A stretch of 56,798 nucleotides of DNA from Pelagibacteraceae bacterium AG-422-B15 (GTDB lineage: Bacteria > Pseudomonadota > Alphaproteobacteria > Pelagibacterales > AG-422-B15), in assembly GCA_905182345.1 (NCBI GenBank), contig CAJJBG010000037.1, forward strand, positions 1-56,798, written 5' to 3'. The translations under genes and the position numbers were made by a program. The notes beneath the pieces are model-generated. The model was not told where the DNA came from. It saw only the letters and a program-made list of their open reading frames with translations, and did no database searches. This document shows positions 49,547 through 56,798 of this stretch, piece after piece. Each line of letters begins with the position of its first letter. Position 1 is the stretch's first letter.

Positions 49547-49705
49547 ATGATTAAAATAATTATAAAATTTTTCATCTATTTATTATTAATCTTTGTATCA
49601 ACATTATTGCTATTAACTATATATTTTTTATGGCCATCCAAATATAAACCACAAATTGGAAGCTTATCATTGAATAGAATTGGCAAAGTTAAACTTATTG
49701 ACTAA
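49547..49705 (+). CDS. Small single-helix membrane protein after the lpxL-like gene
   Basis: A 52-residue reading frame starts at the ATG at 49547, 6 bases after the lpxL-like stop. It has one long hydrophobic helix (IKFFIYLLLIFVSTLLLLTIYF region, residues about 7-28) followed by LWPSKYKPQIGSLSL and a short polar tail, so a mostly periplasmic C-terminus is likely. The spacing fits co-translation with the lipid A genes. It overlaps the convergent M23 gene by 11 bases. I do not recognise a family; it may be a small envelope protein. Confidence 0.55.
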   Translation: MIKIIIKFFIYLLLIFVSTLLLLTIYFLWPSKYKPQIGSLSLNRIGKVKLID

Positions 49706-50495
49706 TTAAAAGCTGCGGATCAACGTATTCATTAAACCACATGACTCCCCAATGTAAATGTGGTCCAGTAGATCTTCCTGTTGAGCCAACTTTACCAATC
49801 ATTTCTCCTTTTTTTATCCGCTGCTGATTTACCACATCTACAGCAGACAGATGCGCATAAATAGATTTAACACCGTGACCATGGTCAATTATAATGGTGC
49901 CACCAGTATAATACAGATTATCTTCAGCTAATGTTATTATTCCATCATTAGTAGCATAAACAAGCTCACCTTTTGGTGCAGCTATATCTAGCCCCCTATG
50001 TGGACTCTTTGGTTTCTCATTCAAAATTCTTTGGCTTCCAAATACTCCAGAAATTACTCCATTCGTAGGTATAAGAAATTTTTTCTTAAAAAAAACATTG
50101 TCTAGATCAAGCAGTTTAGCCTTAGATATAATTTTATTGTCTGCAATAATTTTTTTAAGTATTTCTTCATCTGGTGTAACCATTTTTTCTGGCAAACCAT
50201 TTATTTTCTGAATATCATACTCTCTTGTAATAATTTTTATTTGATTCAGTGATAATAATTTCTTGTTCTCAAATATGGCAATATTTAATGGACCAAGCTC
50301 ATCTCTTCCAACTGCGAATACAAAATACTTATTTTTACTAAGCTTTAATTTATTGCCATTTAATGTTATTTGATCACCTTGAGACAGCTGCCCAACAATT
50401 AAACTACCTTGTAATGTAGTTTCTGGTAAAACTTGACTGAGACTATTTTTAGTAAAAAAAATAATAATGAATATAATTGCTAATTTAAACTTCAT
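49695..50495 (-). CDS. M23-family (LytM-type) metallopeptidase
   Basis: A 266-residue secreted peptidase with a signal peptide (about 1-20, ending SLSQ). The N-terminal half is beta-rich with QGSLIVGQLSQGDQITLNG. The catalytic domain carries HRGLDIAAPKG (zinc His and Asp), DHGHGVKSIYAHL and THLHWG-like HLHWGVMW (zinc His). It probably cuts peptidoglycan cross-links or activates an amidase. It overlaps the DUF2093 gene by 11 bases and is transcribed with xseA. Confidence 0.9.
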   Translation of the reverse strand: MKFKLAIIFIIIFFTKNSLSQVLPETTLQGSLIVGQLSQGDQITLNGNKLKLSKNKYFVFAVGRDELGPLNIAIFENKKLLSLNQIKIITREYDIQKINGLPEKMVTPDEEILKKIIADNKIISKAKLLDLDNVFFKKKFLIPTNGVISGVFGSQRILNEKPKSPHRGLDIAAPKGELVYATNDGIITLAEDNLYYTGGTIIIDHGHGVKSIYAHLSAVDVVNQQRIKKGEMIGKVGSTGRSTGPHLHWGVMWFNEYVDPQLLISQ

Positions 50496-50691
50496 TTAGT
50501 TCTTTGAATCTCTTTAGGGCCACTTCAGGCGACGCATACACTTCCTGTAAGTCAACATTCCAATACTTTAATTCTTCAATTGGAATTATTTTTTGAGTTA
50601 TTGAACAAAGCACATGATCACCATTTTTTACAAAATTAAAATTACCATGTTCAAGCATAATTTCAGCTAACACTCCTTTGCTAGTATTCAT
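50485..50691 (-). CDS. DUF2093 domain protein
   Basis: A 68-residue protein of the alphaproteobacterial DUF2093 family, whose function is unknown. It shows MLEHGNFNFVKNGDHVLCSITQKIIPIEELKYWNVDLQEVY-type content: a metal- or nucleic-acid-like small beta fold with one Cys, followed by YASPEVALKRFKEL. A place directly after xseA is the family's usual context. It overlaps xseA by 4 bases and the M23 gene by 11. Confidence 0.85.
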   Translation of the reverse strand: MNTSKGVLAEIMLEHGNFNFVKNGDHVLCSITQKIIPIEELKYWNVDLQEVYASPEVALKRFKELNEV

Positions 50692-52046
50692 TTTTTTACC
50701 TCTGTTTGAATTATTCCAAACTTAGTTTCTATATTTATTCTATTATCTTCGATTATATCGGTTTTTTCACTTATTATCTTATTAGAACTGTTACGTGCTA
50801 CAGAAAAACCTCTTTTTATAACTGATTTATAACTTAAGCTTTCTAGAAGTTTATTTGTTGAATTTAATCTATTTGACAAGTTATTAAAATTATTCTTGTT
50901 AACTTTTACCAGCTGCTTAGTGCTAATCAATAAGTTACTTTGACTATTTTTAATTTTTTCTTTTAAGGTATTAAGGCTTAATTTTGATCCAATATTTTTA
51001 TAATTAGTCATTTCTTTTTGAATATATAATTTTAGTGCTCCTGGTAGTCTATGGGCTAAACTATTTAGGTCATTTGTCTTGGTGCTAAATAAATACTCAT
51101 AGCTAGGAAATAATTTTTGTACATTAACAACTCTTTCTTTGGCTATATTGATACAGCTATTAATACTGGCATTTATTCTATTCTCACTTTCAAATAGCTC
51201 AGATAGCAGGGCTTCTTTTGACGGTGTTGCAATCTCTGCTGCAGCTGTAGGCGTTGGAGCTCTTCGATCTGAAGCAAAGTCAACTAATGTTGTATCAGTT
51301 TCGTGTCCTACTGCTGAAATTAATGGAATTCTACTATTAGAAACTGCACGAACGATACTTTCTTCATTAAAACACCATAAGTCTTCAATGCTACCACCGC
51401 CTCTGGCAAGAATTATGATATCTGGCGTTGGTATATTTGAATTACTGTCTAAATTATTAAATCCCTCTATTGCACTAACAATAAGATCTGCAGCATCGTT
51501 ACCTTGAACCGGAACAGGCCACAACAAAACATTACATGGAAATCTCTCAGAAATTCTATGTTTGATATCTTGAAGCACCGCCCCAGTGGGAGAGGTAATT
51601 ACACCAATTACCTTAGGGTATAATGGGATACTTTTCTTATGCCGTTCATCAAACAAGCCTTCTTCATTTAATTTTTTCTTTCTTTCTTCCAGCACAGCCA
51701 TGAGAGCACCAACACCAGCTGGCTTCATACTATCTATGGTTATCTGATAGTTTGATCTTCCAGCAAATCGCCCCGGATTATAGCCAGTACTAATTTTTCC
51801 AGAACAAATAACTTCTAAGCCTTCTTCAGGTCGAATTTTAATCTTTGCAACGCTGCTTCTCCAGATAATTCCATTAATAACAGCATTTTCATCTTTTAAA
51901 GTAAGGTATATATGACCTGATGAATGGTTATTAATTCCTGATAACTCTCCCTTAATTCTAACATATCCAAACTGTTCCTCAATTGTGCTCTTGAGTGCTG
52001 TTGATAATTCTGTAACTGAATACTCTGGGATATTTTCTTTGGTCAT
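50688..52046 (-). CDS. xseA: Exodeoxyribonuclease VII large subunit
   Basis: XseA is the catalytic subunit of exonuclease VII, which degrades single-stranded DNA. The 452-residue protein has the N-terminal OB fold (FGYVRIKGELSGINNHSSGHIYLTLKD), the catalytic core with VITSPTGAVLQDI, ILARGGGSIEDLWCFNEE and AVGHETDTTLVDFASDRRAPTPTAAAE, then a long coiled coil and KSVIKRGFSV at the end. It needs the XseB small subunit, which I do not clearly find in this window. It is divergent from purD. Confidence 0.95.
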   Translation of the reverse strand: MTKENIPEYSVTELSTALKSTIEEQFGYVRIKGELSGINNHSSGHIYLTLKDENAVINGIIWRSSVAKIKIRPEEGLEVICSGKISTGYNPGRFAGRSNYQITIDSMKPAGVGALMAVLEERKKKLNEEGLFDERHKKSIPLYPKVIGVITSPTGAVLQDIKHRISERFPCNVLLWPVPVQGNDAADLIVSAIEGFNNLDSNSNIPTPDIIILARGGGSIEDLWCFNEESIVRAVSNSRIPLISAVGHETDTTLVDFASDRRAPTPTAAAEIATPSKEALLSELFESENRINASINSCINIAKERVVNVQKLFPSYEYLFSTKTNDLNSLAHRLPGALKLYIQKEMTNYKNIGSKLSLNTLKEKIKNSQSNLLISTKQLVKVNKNNFNNLSNRLNSTNKLLESLSYKSVIKRGFSVARNSSNKIISEKTDIIEDNRINIETKFGIIQTEVKK

Positions 52047-52099
52047 TTTTAATATAAACTAATATATATTATCATACTAATTAGTCTAAAAATAATATT

Positions 52100-53368
52100 A
52101 TGAATATCTTAGTTTTAGGAAATGGCGCTAGAGAGCATGCTTTGTGTTTTTCCATAGCCAAAAGCAAGCAATTATCTAGGTTGTTTTGTGCCCCAGGTAA
52201 CTATGGCATATCACAAATAGCTGAAGCACATAATATTGATATTAATAATTTTGATATTTTACATAACTTTTGTATAGCAAAAAAAATTGATTTAGTTGTA
52301 GTTGGCCCTGAGGTTCCTCTAGTAAATGGGGTAGTTGATTTTCTTAATAGTAAAAATATTAAAGCATTTGGTCCTAAAAAAATTCCAGCAGGTCTAGAAG
52401 GATCAAAAATATTTATGAAAGATATTTGCTCACAGTACAATATACCTACTGCCACATATAAAAGTTTTACAGAAAAAAAATTAGCTGAAGATTATTTAAA
52501 AAGCCATTCATTACCAGTGGTTATAAAAGCTAGTGGCTTAGCTGCTGGAAAAGGAGTGACTATTGCTACTTCACTTGATGATGGGCTTATTGCAATTGAA
52601 GATATTTTTAATAATAAATTTGGGTCAGGCTGTGAATTAGTAATAGAAGAATTTATGGATGGGGAAGAAGCAAGTTATTTTATATTTACTGACGGCACTA
52701 ATTATGTTCCTCTTTCAAGTGCACAAGACCATAAAAGAATTGGTGACGGAGATACTGGACCAAATACTGGAGGTATGGGTGCATATTCACCTGCACCAGT
52801 CTTTACTAAAGAAATACAAACACAAGTTAATCAAGAAATGATTGAGCCAACTTTAAAGGCTATGCGAGATCTTGGAACCCCCTATCAAGGAATTTTGTAT
52901 GCTGGCGTAATGATTAAAGATAACAAGGCAAAATTAGTTGAATATAATGTTCGTTTTGGTGATCCTGAGTGCCAAGTTCTTATGTTAAGACTTAAATCAG
53001 ATATTGTTGAACTTATGTTGGGAACCATCAATGGTAATATAAATGAGATAAAGGCCGATTGGGCTAATAATCATGCTGCAACAGTTGTCATGGCAAGTAT
53101 TGGCTATCCAAATGAATATAAAAAAGGCACTGAAATTAAAAATTTAGAATTAGCAGAAAATGAAGGAGGTATTAAAATATTTCATGCTGGTACTGAGCTA
53201 AAGGATGAAAAAATACTTGCTAATGGTGGGAGAGTCCTTTCTATTTCTGGAAGTGGAAATGATTTGAAGTCTGCTTTAAATGATATTTACTCTGCTATAG
53301 ATAAGATTGATTGGCCTGAAAGCACGTATAGAAAAGATATAGGATGGAGAGCAATAAATAATGGATAG
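52100..53368 (+). CDS. purD: Phosphoribosylamine-glycine ligase
   Basis: PurD joins phosphoribosylamine and glycine in purine synthesis. The 422-residue ATP-grasp enzyme has NILVLGNGAREHAL at the start, VVVGPEVPLVNGVVD, KASGLAAGKGV, the DHKRIGDGDTGPNTGGMGAYSPAP signature and EYNVRFGDPECQVLM. The purD-xseA divergent pair is conserved in alphaproteobacteria. It overlaps the next gene by 8 bases. Confidence 0.96.
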   Translation: MNILVLGNGAREHALCFSIAKSKQLSRLFCAPGNYGISQIAEAHNIDINNFDILHNFCIAKKIDLVVVGPEVPLVNGVVDFLNSKNIKAFGPKKIPAGLEGSKIFMKDICSQYNIPTATYKSFTEKKLAEDYLKSHSLPVVIKASGLAAGKGVTIATSLDDGLIAIEDIFNNKFGSGCELVIEEFMDGEEASYFIFTDGTNYVPLSSAQDHKRIGDGDTGPNTGGMGAYSPAPVFTKEIQTQVNQEMIEPTLKAMRDLGTPYQGILYAGVMIKDNKAKLVEYNVRFGDPECQVLMLRLKSDIVELMLGTINGNINEIKADWANNHAATVVMASIGYPNEYKKGTEIKNLELAENEGGIKIFHAGTELKDEKILANGGRVLSISGSGNDLKSALNDIYSAIDKIDWPESTYRKDIGWRAINNG

Positions 53369-54422
53369 AACCTCTCAGTTTAGTGGCACCAAAGATGTTG
53401 ATCCAAAACTTTTACTTGATCATGAGCCCCTAGAAAAATATTTAAAAAATTTATTAGGTAATGATACCAGTCTTCTAGATGTAAAACAGTTTAAAGGTGG
53501 CCAATCAAATCCCACATACTTAATTCAAACAAATTTAAAAAACTTTGTACTAAGAAGAAAGCCTCCTGGAAAACTTCTTGCGTCCGCACATGCTGTTGAT
53601 CGTGAATATAAAGTTATGACAGCTTTAAATCAAACAGATGTGCCCGTTCCTAAAACCTATGATCTATGTGAAGATTTAAATGTTGTGGGAACACCCTTTT
53701 TTCTAATGGATCATGTTGATGGAAATATATTTTGGGATCTAACTTTAGCTAAATGCTCTTCAGAAGAAAGAAGTAAAATCTATTGGTCTATGAATGATAC
53801 TATAGCAAAGTTACATAATGCTGATTTTAAAAGTATAGGGCTTAGTGATTATGGAAAATATGAAAACTATATGGCTAGACAAATAACTAGATGGTCAAAG
53901 CAGTACAAAGATTCAGAAACTACGCTCATTCCTGAAATGGATAATTTAATTCAATGGCTTCCAGAAAATATTCCATCTGGTGAAGAAACATCTATTGTTC
54001 ACGGTGACTTTCGGCTAGATAATATGGTCTTTGATAAAAATTCTAATGAAGTTATAGCTATATTGGACTGGGAATTGTCTACATTAGGCCATCCAATTGC
54101 TGATTTTACTTACCACATGATGTCTTGGAGAATGCCGTTAGCAATACAAGGAATTGGAATACTTGGTGCAAATTTGAAAGAATTGAATATTCCCAATGAG
54201 GATGAGTATGCTCAAGCATATTATAAGAAGACTAATAGAAATGAAATTCAAGATTGGGATTTCTTCTTGGCTTATAACATGTTTAGATTAGCTGGGATTA
54301 CACAAGGAATTGCTGGGCGTGTTAGAGATGGGACTGCGTCGAGTGATCAAGCTAAACAATACGGAGCATTTGTACCTATTCTTGCTCAAATGGCTTGGCA
54401 AACTGTACAAGCAATTAAGTAA
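53361..54422 (+). CDS. Phosphotransferase (ACAD10-like/aminoglycoside-phosphotransferase fold)
   Basis: A 353-residue kinase-fold protein of the type fused to or near acyl-CoA dehydrogenases in other organisms. Motifs are KQFKGGQSNPTYLI, FVLRRKPPGKLLASAHAVDREY, the catalytic IVHGDFRLDNMVFD and the metal site ILDWELSTLGHPIADF. No acyl-CoA dehydrogenase is near. A role in phosphorylating a hydroxyacyl substrate is possible, but the substrate is unknown. It starts inside purD by 8 bases, suggesting coupled translation. Confidence 0.82.
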   Translation: MDRTSQFSGTKDVDPKLLLDHEPLEKYLKNLLGNDTSLLDVKQFKGGQSNPTYLIQTNLKNFVLRRKPPGKLLASAHAVDREYKVMTALNQTDVPVPKTYDLCEDLNVVGTPFFLMDHVDGNIFWDLTLAKCSSEERSKIYWSMNDTIAKLHNADFKSIGLSDYGKYENYMARQITRWSKQYKDSETTLIPEMDNLIQWLPENIPSGEETSIVHGDFRLDNMVFDKNSNEVIAILDWELSTLGHPIADFTYHMMSWRMPLAIQGIGILGANLKELNIPNEDEYAQAYYKKTNRNEIQDWDFFLAYNMFRLAGITQGIAGRVRDGTASSDQAKQYGAFVPILAQMAWQTVQAIK

Positions 54423-54425
54423 CTA

Positions 54426-54584
54426 TTATTTTTTATTTTCAAACTTAGATTGTCTCTCTCTTTTTTGGCGTATTGATTCTTTCATAGAAAGACTTTCTAT
54501 TCTATGAAACTCATCCCAATATTCATCAAAAGATTTTACTTCAACTAGTTTGCCATAAGAATCTTTAATAGTTTTCTTTTTCAT
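54426..54584 (-). CDS. 52-residue protein downstream of the HDAC-family gene; possible remnant or diverged XseB
   Basis: The reading frame starts at the ATG at 54584, 4 bases after the HDAC-family stop, and ends TAA-TAG. It begins MKKKTIKDSYGKLVEVK, then SFDEYWDEFHRIESLSMKES and a highly charged tail rich in Lys, Arg and Gln. It is predicted helical, soluble and basic. In many alphaproteobacteria xseB follows the HDAC gene; SFDE...IE...LSMKESI recalls the XseB pattern SFEEAL...LSLEESI, but the protein is about 25 residues short. I do not claim the identity. Confidence 0.55.
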   Translation of the reverse strand: MKKKTIKDSYGKLVEVKSFDEYWDEFHRIESLSMKESIRQKRERQSKFENKK

Positions 54585-54588
54585 GATT

Positions 54589-55518
54589 CTATTCCTGTAA
54601 AGTTTTTATATGTGCTAACATAGAACGTTCTAAGGCATTTATATCATAACCACCTTCAAGCATAGATAGTATTTTTCCATCGCAAAATTCTTTAGCAATA
54701 TTCATAAGCTTTTTGGTGATTATTGAAAAATCGTTTTCTGATAAATTAATATTAGCTAGCGGATCATCTTTATGGGCATCAAAACCAGCAGAAATAATTA
54801 TAAAATCTGGTTTCTGAATTATTAATTGTTTAATTATTTTTTCATCAAATAAATCTTGATAAACAGCTGATTTAGTTCCTGCTTCAAGTGGAACATTAAA
54901 AATATTATTAATACCTACTTCATTAACATCTCCAGTACCTGGGTAAAGTGGGTATTGATGTGTTGAATAATAACTCACATTTTTATTTTCATAAAATATA
55001 TCTTGTGTTCCATTGCCGTGATGCACATCAAAGTCAATAATAGCAATATTTGAAAATCTATATCTATTAATTAAATAGTAAGTTGCTATTGCTACATTGT
55101 TAAATACACAAAAGCCCATTGATCGATCAATACATGCATGATGCCCTGGCGGACGTACAATACAAAATGCATTCCTACACTCTTTATTTAAAATTAAATC
55201 AATGGCATCAATGCCTGCTCCAGCAGCTCTTAATGTCGAATCTAGCGAGCCTTTGGAAACAGGAGTTTCTTGATCAAGGTAGATAATATCATCATTTTGA
55301 GGAAATTTATTTAGTGTATCTTTAACAAAATTGGTATCGTGAGCTGCATATATTAATTCTTTATTAATTTTATTTGGCTCAATTATTGATAAATTAGTTA
55401 AATTTTCTTTATTAATTAAATCTATTATATTCTCTACTCTTTTAGAACACTCAGGATTATTTAAAGTGGGAATATGATTTTCAAAATCTGTGTGGTAAAA
55501 TACTTTAGTAACAGTCAT
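54589..55518 (-). CDS. Histone deacetylase-family amidohydrolase (AcuC/APAH-like)
   Basis: A 309-residue zinc hydrolase of the arginase-deacetylase fold. The charge-relay site is RPPGHHACIDRSMGFCVFNN (H126-H127), and the zinc site is IDFDVHHGNGTQD (D164, H166) with a third ligand in SAGFDAHKDDPLA. It probably deacetylates acetyl-lysine, acetylpolyamines or similar amides. It starts 4 bases from the divergent tsaC gene and is followed 4 bases later by a 52-residue gene. Confidence 0.92.
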   Translation of the reverse strand: MTVTKVFYHTDFENHIPTLNNPECSKRVENIIDLINKENLTNLSIIEPNKINKELIYAAHDTNFVKDTLNKFPQNDDIIYLDQETPVSKGSLDSTLRAAGAGIDAIDLILNKECRNAFCIVRPPGHHACIDRSMGFCVFNNVAIATYYLINRYRFSNIAIIDFDVHHGNGTQDIFYENKNVSYYSTHQYPLYPGTGDVNEVGINNIFNVPLEAGTKSAVYQDLFDEKIIKQLIIQKPDFIIISAGFDAHKDDPLANINLSENDFSIITKKLMNIAKEFCDGKILSMLEGGYDINALERSMLAHIKTLQE

Positions 55519-55522
55519 AAAT

Positions 55523-56155
55523 ATGCATAATAAAATTATTAAATATTCTAAAAATAATATTGAATTACTTAAAGAAAGTCTAGTAAATGGAGAGGTAATT
55601 GCTGTCCCAACTGATACTGTTTATGGATTAGTAGCAAATGCGTATAATGAAAAAGCAGTAAATAAAATTTTTCAGATAAAATCTAGGCCTAAAAAACTCC
55701 CATTAATAATATTTGTCGCTTCCTTAGCTGATGCTAAAAAAATTGGTTATTTCTCTAAACGAGAAGAATTAATTGCAAAAGCTTTCTGGCCTGGAGATCT
55801 AACTCTGGTAGTGAAGAAAAAGAATAAAAAAATATTTTATGGTCATAATCTTTTGGCAACTGTAGGTATTAGAATTCCTAAACATAAAGCTTTATTAACT
55901 CTTTTAAAAGAAATAAACATTCCACTTGCTAGTACTAGTGCTAATGTTCATGGGGGAAAGATACAAAAAAATATTGATAAATTAGAAATACTAGGTAAAA
56001 AAAATCTATCTTATGCTCTTACTAGTATGCATAAAATTGAGGGAAATGAATCTACTATTGTTAGTCTAGCAAATGATAAAGTTAAAATAATTCGCAAAGG
56101 TAGAATTGGGAAAAAAATAATAGAAAAATTACTTAAGCATCCACAAAAGCATTAA
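55523..56155 (+). CDS. tsaC: L-threonylcarbamoyladenylate synthase (YrdC/Sua5 domain)
   Basis: TsaC makes threonylcarbamoyl-AMP from threonine, bicarbonate and ATP, for t6A at position 37 of ANN-decoding tRNAs. The 210-residue protein has the YrdC marks VIAVPTDTVYGLVANA, KIFQIKSRPKKLPL, FWPGDLTLVVKKK, VGIRIPKHKALLTLL and LASTSANVHGG. It lacks the extra Sua5 C-terminal domain. It overlaps the convergent 2OG oxygenase gene by 23 bases. Confidence 0.93.
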   Translation: MHNKIIKYSKNNIELLKESLVNGEVIAVPTDTVYGLVANAYNEKAVNKIFQIKSRPKKLPLIIFVASLADAKKIGYFSKREELIAKAFWPGDLTLVVKKKNKKIFYGHNLLATVGIRIPKHKALLTLLKEINIPLASTSANVHGGKIQKNIDKLEILGKKNLSYALTSMHKIEGNESTIVSLANDKVKIIRKGRIGKKIIEKLLKHPQKH

Positions 56156-56732
56156 AAGAGAAACTTCTACGTTCACCATCACCTCTAAATGGATGTACGT
56201 CATGCATTAAAAAAGATGGAAAAATAAATAAATCTCCTACTTTTGGTTTAAATGTCTGTCTATGACTTACTAATGGAGGACTATTTCGTGGCATAGATAC
56301 TCTGCCATCCATAAATGAGATTTGTCCTGCGAGTCCTTTTTCATTTCCATTTTTTATTGAATTGGGGATTTTAAGATAACCCACTCCACTAATATTGCCT
56401 CGATGAATATGAGGTGGATTAAAATCTCCCGCATACTGACAAACTACCCAGGCCGAATCAATGGTAATTTTTTTTACTTTAACTCCAGGTACTTTTAAAT
56501 AATATTCCTTGATAGAAGCTAAAATCTGTTTTTCTATATTTTTTTTAAAAACAGATTTAGTAATTAAAAATTGCTGCTCTACATTCCCTATTAATTTCTT
56601 GGAATGGTCTAATTTTTTACTTTTTGATTTACTGGTAATAACATCATCACAATAACCGTTAATATTTTTAATAATATTTTTACTCAGTGTCGTCTTGCTA
56701 ATAGTTGGTCCAAAAGGCTTAAAAAAATTCAT
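56133..56732 (-). CDS. Putative 2-oxoglutarate-Fe(II) oxygenase (TIGR02466/PF13759-like)
   Basis: A 199-residue protein from the ATG at 56732; the longer frame starting in the tRNA gene is not credible. The core shows a jelly-roll pattern with NPPHIHRGNISGVGYLKIP, a FPSFLMHDVHPFRG segment and the closing GERRSFSFNAFV, as in the TIGR02466 family of 2OG-Fe(II) oxygenases. The histidines in these two segments are the likely iron ligands and the last Arg the likely 2OG contact. The substrate is unknown. A similar gene is common in marine bacteria and phages. It overlaps tsaC by 23 bases. Confidence 0.78.
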   Translation of the reverse strand: MNFFKPFGPTISKTTLSKNIIKNINGYCDDVITSKSKSKKLDHSKKLIGNVEQQFLITKSVFKKNIEKQILASIKEYYLKVPGVKVKKITIDSAWVVCQYAGDFNPPHIHRGNISGVGYLKIPNSIKNGNEKGLAGQISFMDGRVSMPRNSPPLVSHRQTFKPKVGDLFIFPSFLMHDVHPFRGDGERRSFSFNAFVDA

Positions 56733-56747
56733 AATATTCCTTATTTC

Positions 56748-56798
56748 TGGTGCGCCCGGCAAGACTCGAACTTGCAACCCTCAGATTCGAAATCTGAT
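56748..56798 (-). tRNA. tRNA-Arg (anticodon UCG), partial, cut by the window end
   Basis: Read leftward, the visible part is the 3' half of a tRNA: anticodon stem TCAGA/TCTGA around loop TTTCGAA (anticodon TCG, an Arg anticodon), a five-base variable loop, T arm GCAAG-TTCGAGT-CTTGC, the acceptor strand CGGGCGC, discriminator A and encoded CCA. The D arm and 5' acceptor strand lie outside the window. Confidence 0.88.

Noticed and set aside
56733-56777. An upstream GTG/ATG extension of the 2OG oxygenase to 56777
   Set aside because: The extension is read through the tRNA-Arg gene and gives a tRNA-derived peptide (VRVLPGAPE); the ATG at 56732 is the sensible start.

Overview
This is a continuous, gene-packed stretch of an AT-rich bacterial chromosome, most likely from a free-living, genome-streamlined alphaproteobacterium of the kind common in the ocean (SAR11-like, HIMB59/AEGEAN-169-like or similar). 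That placement is an inference. It rests on a full-length CcrM (GANTC) methyltransferase, a DUF1285-Nudix-CCA transferase trio, xseA followed by a DUF2093 gene, cytochrome bc1 and aa3-type oxidase clusters in alphaproteobacterial order, a split Fo operon with b and b' subunits, and short intergenic gaps. No stretch over 300 bases lacks a gene, and I found no mobile element, CRISPR array, rRNA or prophage. Two tRNAs are present: Gln(UUG), complete, and Arg(UCG), cut by the right edge.

Layout. 1-2.9 kb: 5'-truncated ychF, then gpt facing a purine permease (purine salvage). 3.0-5.6 kb: petABC (bc1 complex), divergent from trmL-hemF-greA. 7.5-10.4 kb: cca, Nudix, DUF1285 and GNAT. 10.5-12.7 kb: MaoC hydratase, EEP-fold enzyme, crcB and an AhpD-like protein. 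12.7-17.0 kb: tRNA-Gln, ispE, a TPR lipoprotein-like or secreted protein, and ETF-quinone oxidoreductase. 17.1-21.2 kb: DNA maintenance (family-4-like UDG, rnhB, ccrM, mutY, dciA-like). 21.3-27.0 kb: a dsbA-like gene, smc and atpIBEF'F in one tight chain. 27.0-32.5 kb: thrB, rnhA, peroxiredoxin, yqgE, SDR, GNAT and thrC. 32.5-38.0 kb: the whole cytochrome c oxidase biogenesis cluster. 38.2-43.9 kb: tldD, gshA, rsmE, ubiA (frameshifted) and pmbA/tldE. 44.0-49.7 kb: lipid A export and assembly (msbA, DUF374, waaA, lpxK, lpxL-like). 49.7-56.8 kb: M23 peptidase, DUF2093, xseA, purD, a phosphotransferase, an HDAC-family deacetylase, tsaC and a 2OG-Fe(II) oxygenase.

Function as a whole. The window encodes much of an aerobic respiratory chain: ETF-QO feeds quinone, then bc1, then aa3 oxidase with heme o synthase, Cox11 and SURF1, then ATP synthase Fo. 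It also encodes heme supply (hemF) and quinone supply (ubiA). The rest is core DNA repair, replication and methylation, threonine and glutathione synthesis, and outer-membrane lipid A synthesis.

I see no obvious new defence or metabolic system. The observations most worth a second look are: an SMC protein with no recognisable hinge domain; a matching 15-bp dyad upstream of both the bc1 and oxidase operons that resembles a RegA/RegR-type redox box; ubiA split by a +1 frameshift at a run of ten T; ten convergent gene pairs with almost no spacer, several sharing a palindromic TAATTA double stop; and a 52-residue unannotatable protein sitting where alphaproteobacteria usually keep xseB.
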